Shown here piece after piece: positions 1 through 13,300 of a DNA stretch of 64,000 bases. The position numbers and the translations under genes are program-made. How positions within the stretch are numbered: position 1 is the first letter of the stretch; the number at the start of each line of letters is the position of its first letter. The stretch covers positions 34,823,336 to 34,887,335 of the forward strand of contig OZ026840.1 of the NCBI GenBank assembly GCA_964023205.1, written 5' to 3'. The notes under the pieces are model-generated. The model was not told where the DNA came from and made no database searches. It worked only from the letters and a program-made list of their open reading frames with translations. The stretch is from Lutraria lutraria. Lineage: Eukaryota; Mollusca; Bivalvia; Venerida; Mactridae.

Positions 1-710
1 TAAAATAAATTCACTACCAGAAACAAACATTTTTTTCACTTCTAAACCAGGTACGTATATATGACATGTCCTGAATATACTTTCATACCTAACTCAATGA
101 GCGGAGTTTTACATACATTGTTATTTAAATCAAGCACAGGCATTGGATAAATCATTGCTTGGTTTCAGAACCTGAATCTGCCAAAGAATCTGCCAAAGGT
201 TAATATAATAATGATCATTGCATAAATAATTTTCTACATCGCATCACACATATCAGTCAACATCAGAAAGGGAAAACAGATAAGTAAAACTATGTGACGA
301 AACATAAATAACTGGTATTATCTTTTATACTTTTTTTCACCGAGGAATAAACCAACAGCCTGGGTCGTATGGCAACTTTTCCAGCATTAACGGAGGAGGA
401 CGACCCCAGGTGTATGCCTAGGTAGAACCACTGACTCGCTGTAGCTTAGCTGGACAACTAGCTTTCTCTCATGTGAAAATTTGGACCCAGTTGGGATTCA
501 AACTTATAGCACTGAGGGGCTATAGTGATTTCTAGTTACAGACCATAACCACTTGAACACAGAGGTCCCTCTTTTATATACATATAATAAAATAAGAAGT
601 TTAATCCCTCAATAAAGATGGATAACTTTGAACTACTACATGTACATGTATGCTTAAGAAAAAAAGTATAAAACAATGTCCAGGAAAAAGCGCAACTTAT
701 TGCCAGATGA
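1..710. other. Left flank: SINE remnant, no further exon seen
   Basis: Positions about 373-572 are a minus-strand copy of the tRNA-derived family D SINE (ends ...ccacttgaacacagagg). The remainder is AT-rich with no ORF or splice-bounded exon that I can support. Further exons of the receptor gene may lie left of the window. Confidence 0.5.
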
Positions 711-741
711 CTATACTGGTGTTATTGATTTCTGATTTCTT
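711..741 (-). CDS. Candidate last coding exon with PDZ-ligand-like C-terminus
   Basis: An acceptor (TTATTACAG) at 743-742 is followed by an in-phase ORF that completes the split lysine codon, reads RNQKSITPV and stops with TAG at 713-711. The last residues T-P-V fit the class I PDZ-binding pattern (S/T-x-hydrophobic at the C-terminus). If real, the cytoplasmic tail is about 40 residues and the protein about 1,223. The polypyrimidine tract is weak, the segment is short, and I saw no AATAAA on the minus strand downstream, so a chance match is quite possible. Confidence 0.25.
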
Positions 742-916
742 CTGTAATAAGAATCCTTCATGTGAATTTTTAAAAAAATAGATGAATATTTTTAATTTGA
801 TAATTCAAAATTCCTTTTGTATATAAAAACAGTAAGTAATAAAGTGATAGTTTTCACATAAGATTAAAATTATATTTTATCATAAGCTAGCAAACATTAA
901 AATATCTAAGTACTTA

Positions 917-1095
917 ATGTACTCATGGAATCTGAACTTACGTAGACTTGGGCAGCAACATGGTTCGGGAACTAGTTTTACAATTACCGGTACATTGTAC
1001 ATGGTGGCTGTAGAGAAGCATAGTACATTGATCTGCATCAAAATTCATGAGCACCTAGTGAGTGATGGCCATGGAAAACTGAGCTGTCTTTCAAT
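917..1095 (+). repeat. Dispersed repeat P, copy 1
   Basis: Starts near tactcatggaatctgaac and contains ctgcatcaaaattcatg. Related copies are at 35643-35810 (+) and 37225-37368 (-), with a fragment of the aaagtactgaaagtact lead-in near 22735. It carries a short open frame on each strand, but the recurrence elsewhere argues against an exon. Confidence 0.6.
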
Positions 1096-1157
1096 GAACT
1101 ATCTTTCCAATAAGTAATATTAACAGATCAATCTATCAATTATCATAGATCACTTAC

Positions 1158-1356
1158 TTGGGATTTTCCATATAAAACTGATCAAGAGACAACCTATGAT
1201 CAACCAGGGAGAGAGATTCAGATTTTTTCTGACGTCGTATTCTTGTCACGATAAAGACAATGATGATGACGAATAAAATCCCTCCAACAGATCCAAGCAC
1301 AACTGCAATGACTTTATCTGTACCAAATGTCTTGTCATTAGAATGAGGTTCGGCTT
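1158..1356 (-). CDS. Exon: transmembrane helix and proximal cytoplasmic tail
   Basis: Residues about 1148-1213. Acidic and polar EAEPHSNDK leads into a helix of about 22 hydrophobic residues (VIAVVLGSVGGILF through FIV). The basic stop-transfer TRIRRQKK follows, then SESLSLVDHRLSLDQFYMENP. Acceptor CTTACAG, donor AA|GTAAGT, phase 2. The protein is therefore type I membrane, N-terminus outside. Confidence 0.92.
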
Positions 1357-4300
1357 CTGTAAGTGGTGGAATGTGTTACATATTATTAGGCAAGTGAAAT
1401 AATAATAATGTACAGTGCATCCTTTTAAAAGCAACACCCTTTGGGAGTAGTAAAATTATGTTGTTGCTCTAGAGAGGTTAAATTAATAGTTCAATTGTGC
1501 AGTGGGAAACGATCTTACTATTGTTGAAGGGAGGTTGTTGCTGAAGAGAGGGCCGCTCTGGAGAAGTTGTACTGTACATAATATTATGATGTTTTTCATT
1601 GTCAATGGTACAATTGAAAAATAGTCCTCAACAGATATAAGGCAAGTTAATTTTGGTTTCACCGGACTTTCACATCGCACCAAGAGCCAGGGTCATTTAG
1701 TGACTTCCAGTTGTAACATTGGATGAAAACAGAAGCTTCGACCTTCCATAAGCCAGTTGACAGCTTCATTACATTGTTGTGGGTGGAATTCAAAATCACA
1801 GCAGTGTGAGACCACCATAGTGACACTTTAGGCAGGTTAAACCATGATCTCAATGCAAATTGAAACAGGACACTAACATCTAAATCCTTTATCTCTGAAT
1901 CATGCATGATATTTATATGCTACATTCTTTTAGGATTTATTCAAATTATAATAAGTAAAATTATATGTGTTAAAAATTAAATATTGTTAAAACTGTTTTG
2001 AAACATGGCACAGCAGAAAAAATCTGTAAGTTCTTTTTACAGAACTTGGTCAAACTGCAGGTGACAATAATGGCTTATGCCATAAATTTTTACTTTACCA
2101 AGTCACATATAAGTTTGTATATTGTATAGAAAACCCCATACATTAATTATGCATAGGATTACTCTCTATCTAAGTAATACTGGGATCTGACTGACTCACT
2201 TACCTGGTATTCCAATGGCAATATTCGTACGATCAATAGAAATGGATACTGGTTCGCTGGTTTTATTTATTTCAATATTTTTAGCGAAGACAAAAGCTCC
2301 ATACATCACAGGGTCATTAAGATCTGAAACATCATCAAAACACAGTTAGATCATAATATTTACACATACAGTACAACCTCTGTAGAGCAACACCCTGTGG
2401 GAGCTGCAAATAATGGCCATTGTTTAGAGGTTGTTGCTCCACAGAGGTTAACTTTAGACAGCTTCCTTACATGTGATGTTTGGCTCCAGGTAGGATTTTA
2501 AACTAACAGCCCTGAGATGTTAATGATTACTAGTCAGAGACATGCGTAACCATTTGAACAATAAGGTTCCCCTTCTTTCTTCATTGTAAATATACTTTGT
2601 TTTAAAAGTAAGTCAATGTGGTTGTATCGTAGCAGATTATAGTAAATTTGGTAGTATTTAGGATATATTCTATTTGATTGTTTATGAAATGACTAGTTCC
2701 ACAAATAGTTTTACCACTTTCAATTTCCTTCATAAACAAAAAACCAAAAAAACTAAATACATACAAAAAACCTAAACCAATGCTTCTGGTAATTTGTCTA
2801 CCTTCTTTTAGTTTTTCTTGTTTACACTAAATGGATCTATACCAGAACACCTGACAGATTCATTAAAAAAACTTTTCAAACATAAGTTAATGTTACCTGT
2901 AAGAGAAACTTGTAATGTTTCATTATGAAGTAATGTGCCTTCTTTATGTTTAATAATTATCACAGTATCTGAGTTATCTACCTTCATAGGTTTAGTAATT
3001 CTGTACTCATAAACAACATCACCTGAGAATGCAAAGAAAAATGTCAAAAAACTTATATTTCAGAGTGTTATAGTGATATAATAAACACATAATCCTAAAT
3101 ATGGTACTACAGTAAAGACTCTTGGTCACAGCAGTCAATGAGAAAGTCAGTCAGACCTCATGCATAACTTCTGATGAGATCTCATAACAAGAGGGCCAAG
3201 ATGGCCCTTGATCGCTCACCTGAGAACAAAGTCACTATAATTAATGACCAGATAATATAGTTTCCATCTCGTATAACCCATTTTACGTAGATTTTGAGAT
3301 CAAAACCAACAATGAAGGTATAATACTGTTAAACAAGCTAAAAAAAACAGCAAATTTTCAAAGTCAAGGGCCCATAACTCTTGAAGTTCTAGTCCGATTC
3401 CGCCCATAATCGAACCTGTCCAGGATCTTTTGGTTATACACATTTACTGAAAAAAACATTAGGATTGGTGGATGAATGAATGCGCTACAGTGTAAACAAA
3501 CTCAAATATAGCAAATTTTCGAAGTCAAGGGCCCATAACTCTTGAAGTTCGGGTCCGATTCCGCCCATAATCGAACTGGTCCAAGATCTTTTGGTTATAC
3601 ACATTTACTGAAAATATGATTAGGATTGGTGAACAAGAGTGTAAACAAGCTAAATATAGCAAATTTTCTAAGTCAAGGGCCCATAACTCTAGAAGTTATT
3701 GTCCGATTTTGCCCATAATCGAACTTAGCCGAGACATTGTGGCCATAAACATTGTGAGCAAGTTTGATCACGATTTGTTAAGAGCTGTGGATGCTAGAGT
3801 CTAAACAAACTGATTGTGGATGGACGATGGACGCCGGACATTCATCGATCCTAAAAGCTCACCTGATGAATCAGGTGAGCTAAAAATGTTTGTTTGTTCC
3901 ATCTGGTTTTATGCCCCTTTTCAACAGACAGGCGGACAGTTCACCTAACCATTGTTCTTGGGAAGAATCAGTACTAGACTCCCATCCTCGGTAAGCAACT
4001 GCCTACTTTTTTACATAAAGTGACATGGTCGGTAGCGGGGTTTGAACCCTCGACCCTCTATCACTGAGAGGTTTGTGATTTGAAGTCAGCAACCTTAACC
4101 ACTCGACCATGGAGGCAGGTCATGATAAAAATTAGAAAATTACTAGCCCTTATATCCAGAAATAAATTGATACAATAACTTGAGATAAACAGTTACTAAC
4201 ATACCTTTAGGTCCATTAAGGTTTTCTGATGGTTCCCAATGCAACAATATCTCATTATTAGCTAGTTCTAGAGCAAAAACATCTGTAGGAGGTGATGGTG

Positions 4301-7300
4301 CTGTAAAGAAATTTACAAATATGACCTAAAGTATTTTAAATTAATCACAGAAATATTGCAATCTGTATGATAATGCCTAAAGTTTTTTTGCTGTTGTTAC
4401 ATAGTAAAAATTGCTACCTACCAGTAACCTACCTTGTGCTAAAATTCTGGGTCGAATCACTCCAAATAAATTTTTTTTAGCCTTACATTAAAATTGTACC
4501 CAATATAACGTTTGAGGCTTTAATATGCTAAAACTAATTCAGTATTGCTTAATTTATCTGTGAATTTAAAATGGGTGTGGCTCATAAATCTTTTAAAACC
4601 CAAACAGTAGCCTATCAATAATAATGTTAAGATTTTATTTACCATCAGATAATGTTTTTATTTTTGTAGAAGGTAAGCTGAATGGACTGGTTCCTAGTAT
4701 ATTTTCTGCAGCAACTCTAAAGCTGTATGTCAAATATGGCTTTAGTCCACTTATTTTCCATGACCTTTCTAATAAATTTGTGTGACCTTGACCTCCAGCA
4801 GGTTTCCATAATGCATCAAGGTCAGAGTAAAATTCAGCAATGAATCTTGTGAATGGAAGGTTCCCAATGCTGACAGGTTTCGTCAATAACAGAGTAACAG
4901 ATGTGGATTTAACATCAATGATAGTTGGTGCTTCCATTTGTGAAGGAACTGAAATATTGAATATAAAGAAGTGTGAACCAAAGTTTCATGCATTTGACAA
5001 GTTTTATCACTTATGCATGTACGTACAACTTGAAACTCAAGCAAATAATTTGTGGTATTAAATCAATGAAGTTTCAATGCTATTTCATTTAAGTAACGGT
5101 TAGGCGAAATGAATTTCATTAGCATTTAATATTAAATATACAGAGGCTTCCATGCTTGAGTGGTTACTGACTGTTAATCTTTAGTCCCTCACCACTTCAT
5201 GTTTGAATTCCACCCAGGACAAAGTTTCACTGGTGAAGAAGGTGTCAAGCTAGCTTATGGAAGGTAGATGGCTCCACCCAGGTATAAACCTAATAACCCT
5301 GACTGTTGGTGTGATATTATAACAAAGACTTTAATAATAGAATTACTAATATCATATAACTAAGATTTTTATGAGTTTGATTTATTCACTTATCTATTGG
5401 TATAAAGCACTGGACTACTGAATGAAAGGTTGTGTACTAATTCACCTTTTTACAAGGAGCCGGCAACTTCTCAACTAACATATGGGAGAACAAGAACAAC
5501 TATAACAAAACGTTATAGGTAGACAAATAACAAGAAGCATTGGTTTAAGGTTGTTTGTATGAAGTTGCTTTTTTCATAAAGGATATTGAACGTCGACTTT
5601 ATTCATTCCTCCATTACGAAAGTATAACATATTTACAAGTTATAGATAATACACATATTTTGACAATCATGGGTATTTGACAAATGAATACATTCATGTA
5701 TATAGTTCACATGTACATGGTATTACCATACCATACATCAACGGAATAAAGTACACCCTAAATACTACCAAATCCAACATAGTCTGATATGATACATCCA
5801 CATTAAACTTACATCTAATGATGTTCCCGATATTATGCCACGTTAACATCATAGAACGATGCATAGAACAGATTCAGTCAAACATGACAGGTAACGCAAC
5901 GAATAGCCAGTCCAATGATTGACCAATCAAAAATGACCGAAATCACCATTAGCCAATCAAATGGCCAGGATTAGCCAAACTAGTAATAGACACTACAGTA
6001 AGTACTTGCAAACAGCTATAATAAACAAATACTCATAAGTATATTTCGTCTAGAAAATCAACATTTCTATTCAGTTTTCATGGAAGGGTATGACCTGCTC
6101 TGACCTGGATTCGAACCCTGATCATCAAGTTACAAGTCTGGCGCACTAACTCCTGGACAATGGCAGTGGCAACCTCAAATGACTTCAAAGCATCAACCGA
6201 TTCAGAATGCTCTCTAAGTATATACATACCTGTCACAGCCTTGACATCCAATCCATGCTTGTTTTTTCCTTCACATATATATTCATCTTTTATATTCCCC
6301 TTTTCTATCAACAATCTGTTATCCTTTAATGAATGACCTTGAACATTCGAGTTTATAGTTTGACCTTGAGAGGTGAAGGTCACTGAAGGTTTGGGTACAC
6401 CTTGTACTTCACATTCCAATGTAATCAGTGATCCATCAACTACACCAGTGAATGAAGTAACAATTGGAGAACCTGAAATTAATGTAAAACTGGTGAATTA
6501 ATCCAGCATGTCAAACATGAAATAAAAAAATAGATAGATTTATTTCACTATAAAATGTTAAGACAAACATGGCAATTAAGTACATTAAAACATACAAACA
6601 ATGAAAGACTGGTATGAATTAAAGAAGCCATGTCAATCAACATTATATAGTTAGGATAACACAAAAAGGGTAAATCAATAGCCTTTATTTCCATTGTGGT
6701 CCTTAGATATATAGTGCTAACAGACATATGAAGGCAAATGCAAGTTGTTTACATTTCTTGCGCTTCCTAGGTCAGTGACCACTAAAAATGTAATATCTGA
6801 CACAAAACATAAAAGTATGATTTTATTCATCATCTCATGACTTAACAACATGATTAATGTGTTCCAACAATGGCATTTCTTCATAATTCAATTTTGTGGT
6901 GTAAAAGTTAATTGTCTCTCTTCTAATAAATATTCGTATCTGAAAAAATACCTTCTGTTATGATTTGAACGATAGCAGAATCACATCCAAGTTGATTACA
7001 ATACTGACAAGTCCAGTTTCCCCCATCATCCCTAATGGTTGATGTAATATGCAGGGTGTGACCAGTCATTGTATATGCAAAATTTGATTGGATGATACTG
7101 CCAGATGGGTGGATCCATTCTATTGTGGGGGTGGGGTCACCAGTTGCTTGACAGACTAAAGAAACCTCTGTTCCTTCACCAGCAGACTGAGGACTGTTTG
7201 TAAATGTGATCATTGGTGGAACTGAAAATCCAAATACATAATATTTAAAAAAATGTAACATCTGAGTTTGTAGGCTGTTGGTCTAAAACATAGCCTCAAA

Positions 7301-10300
7301 ATTAAATTGACCAATCACAAAGTAGTAATCTGAAACCCCATTTTAGTGGGTTACATGGCCAGTTCGCCTAACTCATTTTTCTGGACTGTTATCAAACCAG
7401 TACTAGCTTACCCTTCCACAAGGAGTCAACAATATCGCCACATATGGACGGAAATAAACATATTTGTTAAATTCTCATAGAACATATTGGTCTACAATCT
7501 AAGATGGCCAATACAAATGAATTCTCTTCATGGGTGATTTAGCTTGTAAATATTTGGATGACCAATCAAGCGATCTTAATCATAAAAAATAATGTAATAA
7601 AATTCACTTTGCTATTTTATAAAAAATTGAAATCAAAGATAATTATGCAGTCTAGTAAGTACTTACTACAAAGAGAAATGTGAAACAGAAATTTTATAAA
7701 CCAAAAACAAACTGCTTACCTTGTACATTTATAAATATTCTTTCAGAAACCTGACCAGCAGAATTAGAAAGTTCACATATATAATAACCTTCATCAAAGT
7801 CTTTTTGTACAAACTGCAAAGAAAAAATATGAGTTTATTACAATGAGGTATTCTGCAAAACCTTGATTTTAAAGACCCAACATTAGATCAGACTATCTGA
7901 TGCAAATGCACTCTCTCTCTACATTGTTTTATCAGTGATAGACATACAGTGAATGCTGTCTTACTGTACTGTATCTATAAATAGCTGAAGCAGATGATGG
8001 GTTTTATACAATAAACTCCTCCCTTTAATTCAAATTTGAATTTCTGTTAAAAATTGTTTAGAAAATATAAGAACCTAAATCTTCATACATTTTGAAGTTT
8101 TTTATCTGGACAGATAAAAGAATCATCTTGCTTCATTCAGGATTTTTTTCAGTGACAAAATAATATCAAATATTTTAAAACATCTCTCCCTGAGCTGAAT
8201 ACAATTTAAAAAAAATAAAGGGAAACCAGCCACCAGCCATTACCTCCCTTTTATACCCAGGTTGGGCCTTTACGTCTGCTTTGGGACCTAAAAATAATAG
8301 GTCTCAATATACTGAGATGAAATGGCTTCATCATAAGCTGAAATATATTTTTTTTGAAAACCATTCATTCTTATTTTAATCAGCCATTGAGCTATTTGGA
8401 TTCTGCATGTTTCGAGCATTGTACACACATTTATAATGCAAACAAAAACAAAACCTTTATCTGAAGATTCCCAGCTTCATTCACACTGACTCGAAGATTA
8501 TTTTCAATCTTGATTCTTTCCCCTGACATTTCTTTGTACCAGTTCACAGAGGGCGCTTCTACAGCTTGACCTTTACACTGCAAGGTCGTCGTTGATGACT
8601 CTTCCACACTCATGTCCTCTGGTTTCACAGTAAACACTGGTATATCTAAATAAACAATGTTAGAATTATGCTTTCAAATTGTCTAAATAAACAAATATTA
8701 ATGCGTATTCAATGGGCAAGGCGTTAAATGTTTAATAATTATTGAGTGTTGATCGGACCTGTAGCCTCAATAAACGTAAAGTAGTAATTTAGCTTCATTA
8801 AAAATATGAAATAGACACAACATGTCAGAAATAATGATCCATTTTCTCTGCTATTCTGAAAATTGACGAAATTTAAATATCAAAATAAATTAAAATTTAT
8901 AAACATAATATATGATTCATTTATATCAATCAACAAACTTTAAAAAGACTGAACCATTTTTAATAACACAAAAGAGCTGAAACAAAATTGAACACAAATT
9001 GCTAAGTTACCACAATTTTTTTTGGTAATACATGTATTACTTGTTAATGGGTTGGATTCATTTTGGTTGATTTCTTTCACAGATATCCAAATAAAGACAT
9101 AAAACAGTCATGAGTTTGAAAGAAAACAAACATTTAATAATATTCATTCACATTTAATAAGATATCAATAAGCATTACATAAAGGTAAATTATACAGATA
9201 AGTAATGCTACTGAAAACATACCGGTATAGGTGGGTGTTCAGCAATTTTGTTAAGTATAATGTATTGGCATAAAACTTCATCTTTCAATACACAAAAACA
9301 TACCATGCAAGTTTATCCAAGCTGAGGCCGAGTTTGTACCAGCAATGTTAGAAGCGACACACGTGTATTTTCCAAACTGGTCAGACTTGATCTGATTTAT
9401 AACAAGGACTGATTGTTCGGCACTCAGTAACACATTGTCATCTGTTGATATAATGAACAAAAGTATAAAACTGACAACTAAGTATGCTGAATGATATTTA
9501 AACAATATAATACTCAAAAGACTTAAACCTTAATTAATCATAGATAAAGACTCCTTAACAACTAAAATCAGAGAGTCTGGATACAGGCTCGAGATATAAA
9601 GAATGTAGTACAACAAATAAACAAGTGTAAACTCACACCGACACAATCACATGTTTTCTCTATACAGTATTTGTATTGACAAAGATATACATTACAAGAA
9701 GGTTGATCTGAATGACAGACTAAGAGACATAGACGAGCATTATTAGTAATGGAACTCTAAAATATTGACAATAAGTTAAGATAATTTATACAGATTAAAC
9801 ATTCATACCTATCTGTAATTGTTTGTCATTAAAGTTCCATCTCTGAGTTGGCACAGGGTCTCCATCAGCCAAACAATTCAGTTTAACATTACCATCTATT
9901 ACCACAGACTGATTTTGCAGGACTTGTACAAAATTTGGCGGTATAGTAACAGTAACCGTGGCAACAGCTTCCTTGTAACCATGGATGTTGTATGCATGAC
10001 ATCTGTAAACACCTTCATCTTCTTTTGTCACGGAATGGATTACAATTGTGTTGTTCATAAATATCTGAAAGAAATAAAACCACATTTAAATTTGCTACAA
10101 ACAACCATGTATTAAATTAAACTTCAATTAAAAATTTATAAACTTTTTACATTTAGAATTAGATCAATCAAGAAGATTCACTGCTATATACTTCAATACA
10201 GCAGTAAAAAATGAACAGACAAAAGTTAGACAGTTGACAAAATGAATGTTGACAACCTTGTGCAGAAGATGAGAATATAGAATACAGTTAAACCTGTGAA

Positions 10301-13300
10301 CTATGGCCACCCTCGGGAAAGACAAAATGTGGCTTTAATTGACAGGTTGACTTCTTGCGAATGTCATTTTTATCCTAAATAATCAAAATTGTTTTTAAAA
10401 GAATGTCCTTAATTCCCATGATGGCCTTTATTTGAAGGTGGCTGCTAACACTGGTTTGACTGTACATATCCCATCAAATCAAAAATATCTTAGGAGATCT
10501 TCATTTAAAATCGTCTTTATTCAAACGTTTTCCTAAGCTGCCATTGAATCAATTAGCACCCTAACAGCTAGTCCAACCGTACAAGCCAGGAATGATGGTT
10601 AGGTGAACTGTCTGCCACATATGCCTCTGCCTGTTGAAAAGTGGCATAAAACTTGATATAGAATAAAAAAAATCTTACAACATATTAGTACCTGTATAGA
10701 TGATGTAGTAGTGATATTCCCTTTACTATCCTTTGACCAAACATAACTTGGTACAGGGATGCCTGAGGCTTGACAATGCATGTATACGGATGATCCTACT
10801 TTTACACCTTGACTGATAGGCAGAAGAGTCATTACAGGGGCCACTAAAATGAGACATAACACAGAATTTACACATTTTAAACATGTTTCTATCTTTGATG
10901 TATTATAGGGAATATCTAAATGTTGCCAACAACAGCACAAAAAAGCTAACCTTTGGTGTTAATTTACATGAATATTCCTTGAATTGTTTACATGTTATTA
11001 CTGCTACATCAATGTTTTTGAGAAAACAGATGAAAACAAGAAATAAATACACTGAGTTTACACTGAATGTTCACCTTGTTTTTATAGTACTTGAAGAACT
11101 TGGTTGGTTGCAGAAATTTATTGAACACACTTTACCAGGTGAACTTTCAATAATTATATGCAATCCAATATTTTCTTTGAGTTCTTGATTTCTTTGTGTA
11201 GATTGATGGATAATATCATAAAACAAAAGAATTAAATCACTTTTTTTTGTTCCTGCAAGAATCAAGTTTTATAGAGTGGACATTTAGAAATTTGGCTCAG
11301 TGTACACTGGCTACAGAGGATAATTCCACTCAAAATTTTACGAACTTCATACGAAAAATCATATTATACCTTCCACTATAACTTGACTAGAATCTGTAAT
11401 TGTTCCAGCTACATTTTGACTGGTACAAGTGTAGATGCCAGTGTCATTTAGACTTGATGTTAGAATACTAAGTGTTCCATTCTCATACAACACTAAACCA
11501 TCAACGGAACTATTTACCTCACCTGAAAAGTAGGAATTTATAAAACTGGACAATAAATATTCTTTCTCTCTCAATACTCTCCTTTTTGTATTCTTTTTTT
11601 ATATATTTTTTTTTAATATTTTTTTTTTTTCTGACCAGCAACCACCCATCGCATTATAGTCAAGTGTGACTGTGACGATGTAACCTGTAGATGTAGAAAT
11701 ATTGATACACTGTTGAAGCGGATCGCTCATGGATTGAGTCATTCTGACAATTTCAATCTCTTCAAATATTTCTCTGATTCAGATTAGCATCTTGATTTAA
11801 CAATGATTTATTGAAATCCATAAATTATGTGAAATGTTCAGCTTTGATGTGTTTATGTCTAGTTATAGTATTTAAACATCCTGTATCTATGGATGTCTCA
11901 TAGAACTTACCAAATCTTGGTGTATTCCATCTGACTGAAGGTGTAGGGTTTCCAACGGACTCGCAGTGAATGTAGAAAGGACTCCATTTTACGACTCGTA
12001 CATCTTGAGGATACCTTATTATTCTTGGAGCAACTATCAAATAATAATATATAACACAAGTCAGCAACTACCGGGTAAGCTTTGTTATAACATCTGAATA
12101 CAGAAGTCATCTACATGGTGTGCATTTTTAATTGGATTTAACGCCATTTTAAACATTATTTCAGTTATATTGTGGCGGCCAGTTATCCTAACAAGCTTTA
12201 CTGGATTTCATTTAGCCCTGAACCAGTACTAACCACATTCTATCTGCAAGCTACTACCAAACTACCTCACATGAAAATATATACAATATTTAAGTGTTCT
12301 AGTAAGTGCTAGATGAAATGGTAAAATCTACTTCATAGATGCCATGAGAGCATAAAAAGCAATACAGTAATGTTATGTTTTATAGTTACCATAGACATCA
12401 ATGTAAACAGATTGCCATATAGAAGATACAACATTCTCACAATTACAGGTATACCATCCTGTATTCTCTGACTGCACATGACTTATGTACAAGCTTCCAT
12501 TGGTAGACATTGTATCTGTACCCTTAAATTAAACAACAGAATGAACAAAAAACATTAACATGCACTTAAGAAAGCTGAATAATACTGTAAAACTATAATT
12601 TCCCTTTCAAATTCTGAATTTTTAGAAGAATATATCAAATAATGGCTAAAATATTAACACTTATAAATACAACAGTTTATAGCCCAGTCTACAAGTGCAG
12701 CAGGTGATCAATAAATTAACAGGGCAGTAAAATGAACCAAACAATCAGTGGTTTTAATTTTTGATACTGGATTCGAAACATAGTTTGAGGTTATAAAACT
12801 TGAGATCAGTTTATGAGCCCAGATATATCATTTTCATTCTAAATCTAACCAATCTACCTTATTCCAATAAACGTTAGGTTCAGGATTTCCGTCACAGTCA
12901 CATTGTATCGACACAGATCCTTTATCTAACACTGTCTGATTCAGTAATGTAGTAGTAAAGACAGGAGGAGTTGCTTCCCCTGATAAAGATAGAAAAAATT
13001 ATTCATACCATTTTTTAATCTGAAGCAAAAATAAATACATTTTATACTTGTGTTACATTTATCATGACCTTTAAAGGCTCACAAAATTATCTTAATAACA
13101 AGAGGGCCATGATGGCCCTATAAATGCTCACCAGGAGAAAAGGTCATTTGGAGATTAACATTGTTGAAGTTTTCTATACGAGTCCAAGTAAGATCAAGTG
13201 ACCCATCTGGGCCGTTTTTTATCCCATGGCCATTATATGAACAGATTTAAAAGAGGTCCATTAGACAAAGCTAGATACCAAATATCTTAGCTCTAGGCCT

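Noticed and set aside
945..1000. Possible exon on the minus strand between CTCTACAG and GTAAGT
   Set aside because: It is in phase with the membrane exon but lies inside dispersed repeat P, whose related copies at 35.7 and 37.3 kb do not keep the frame or splice sites.
4025..4110. tRNA gene on the minus strand (A and B boxes present)
   Set aside because: It is the head of a SINE family with several copies and family-specific bodies. The stems do not pair as in a functional tRNA.
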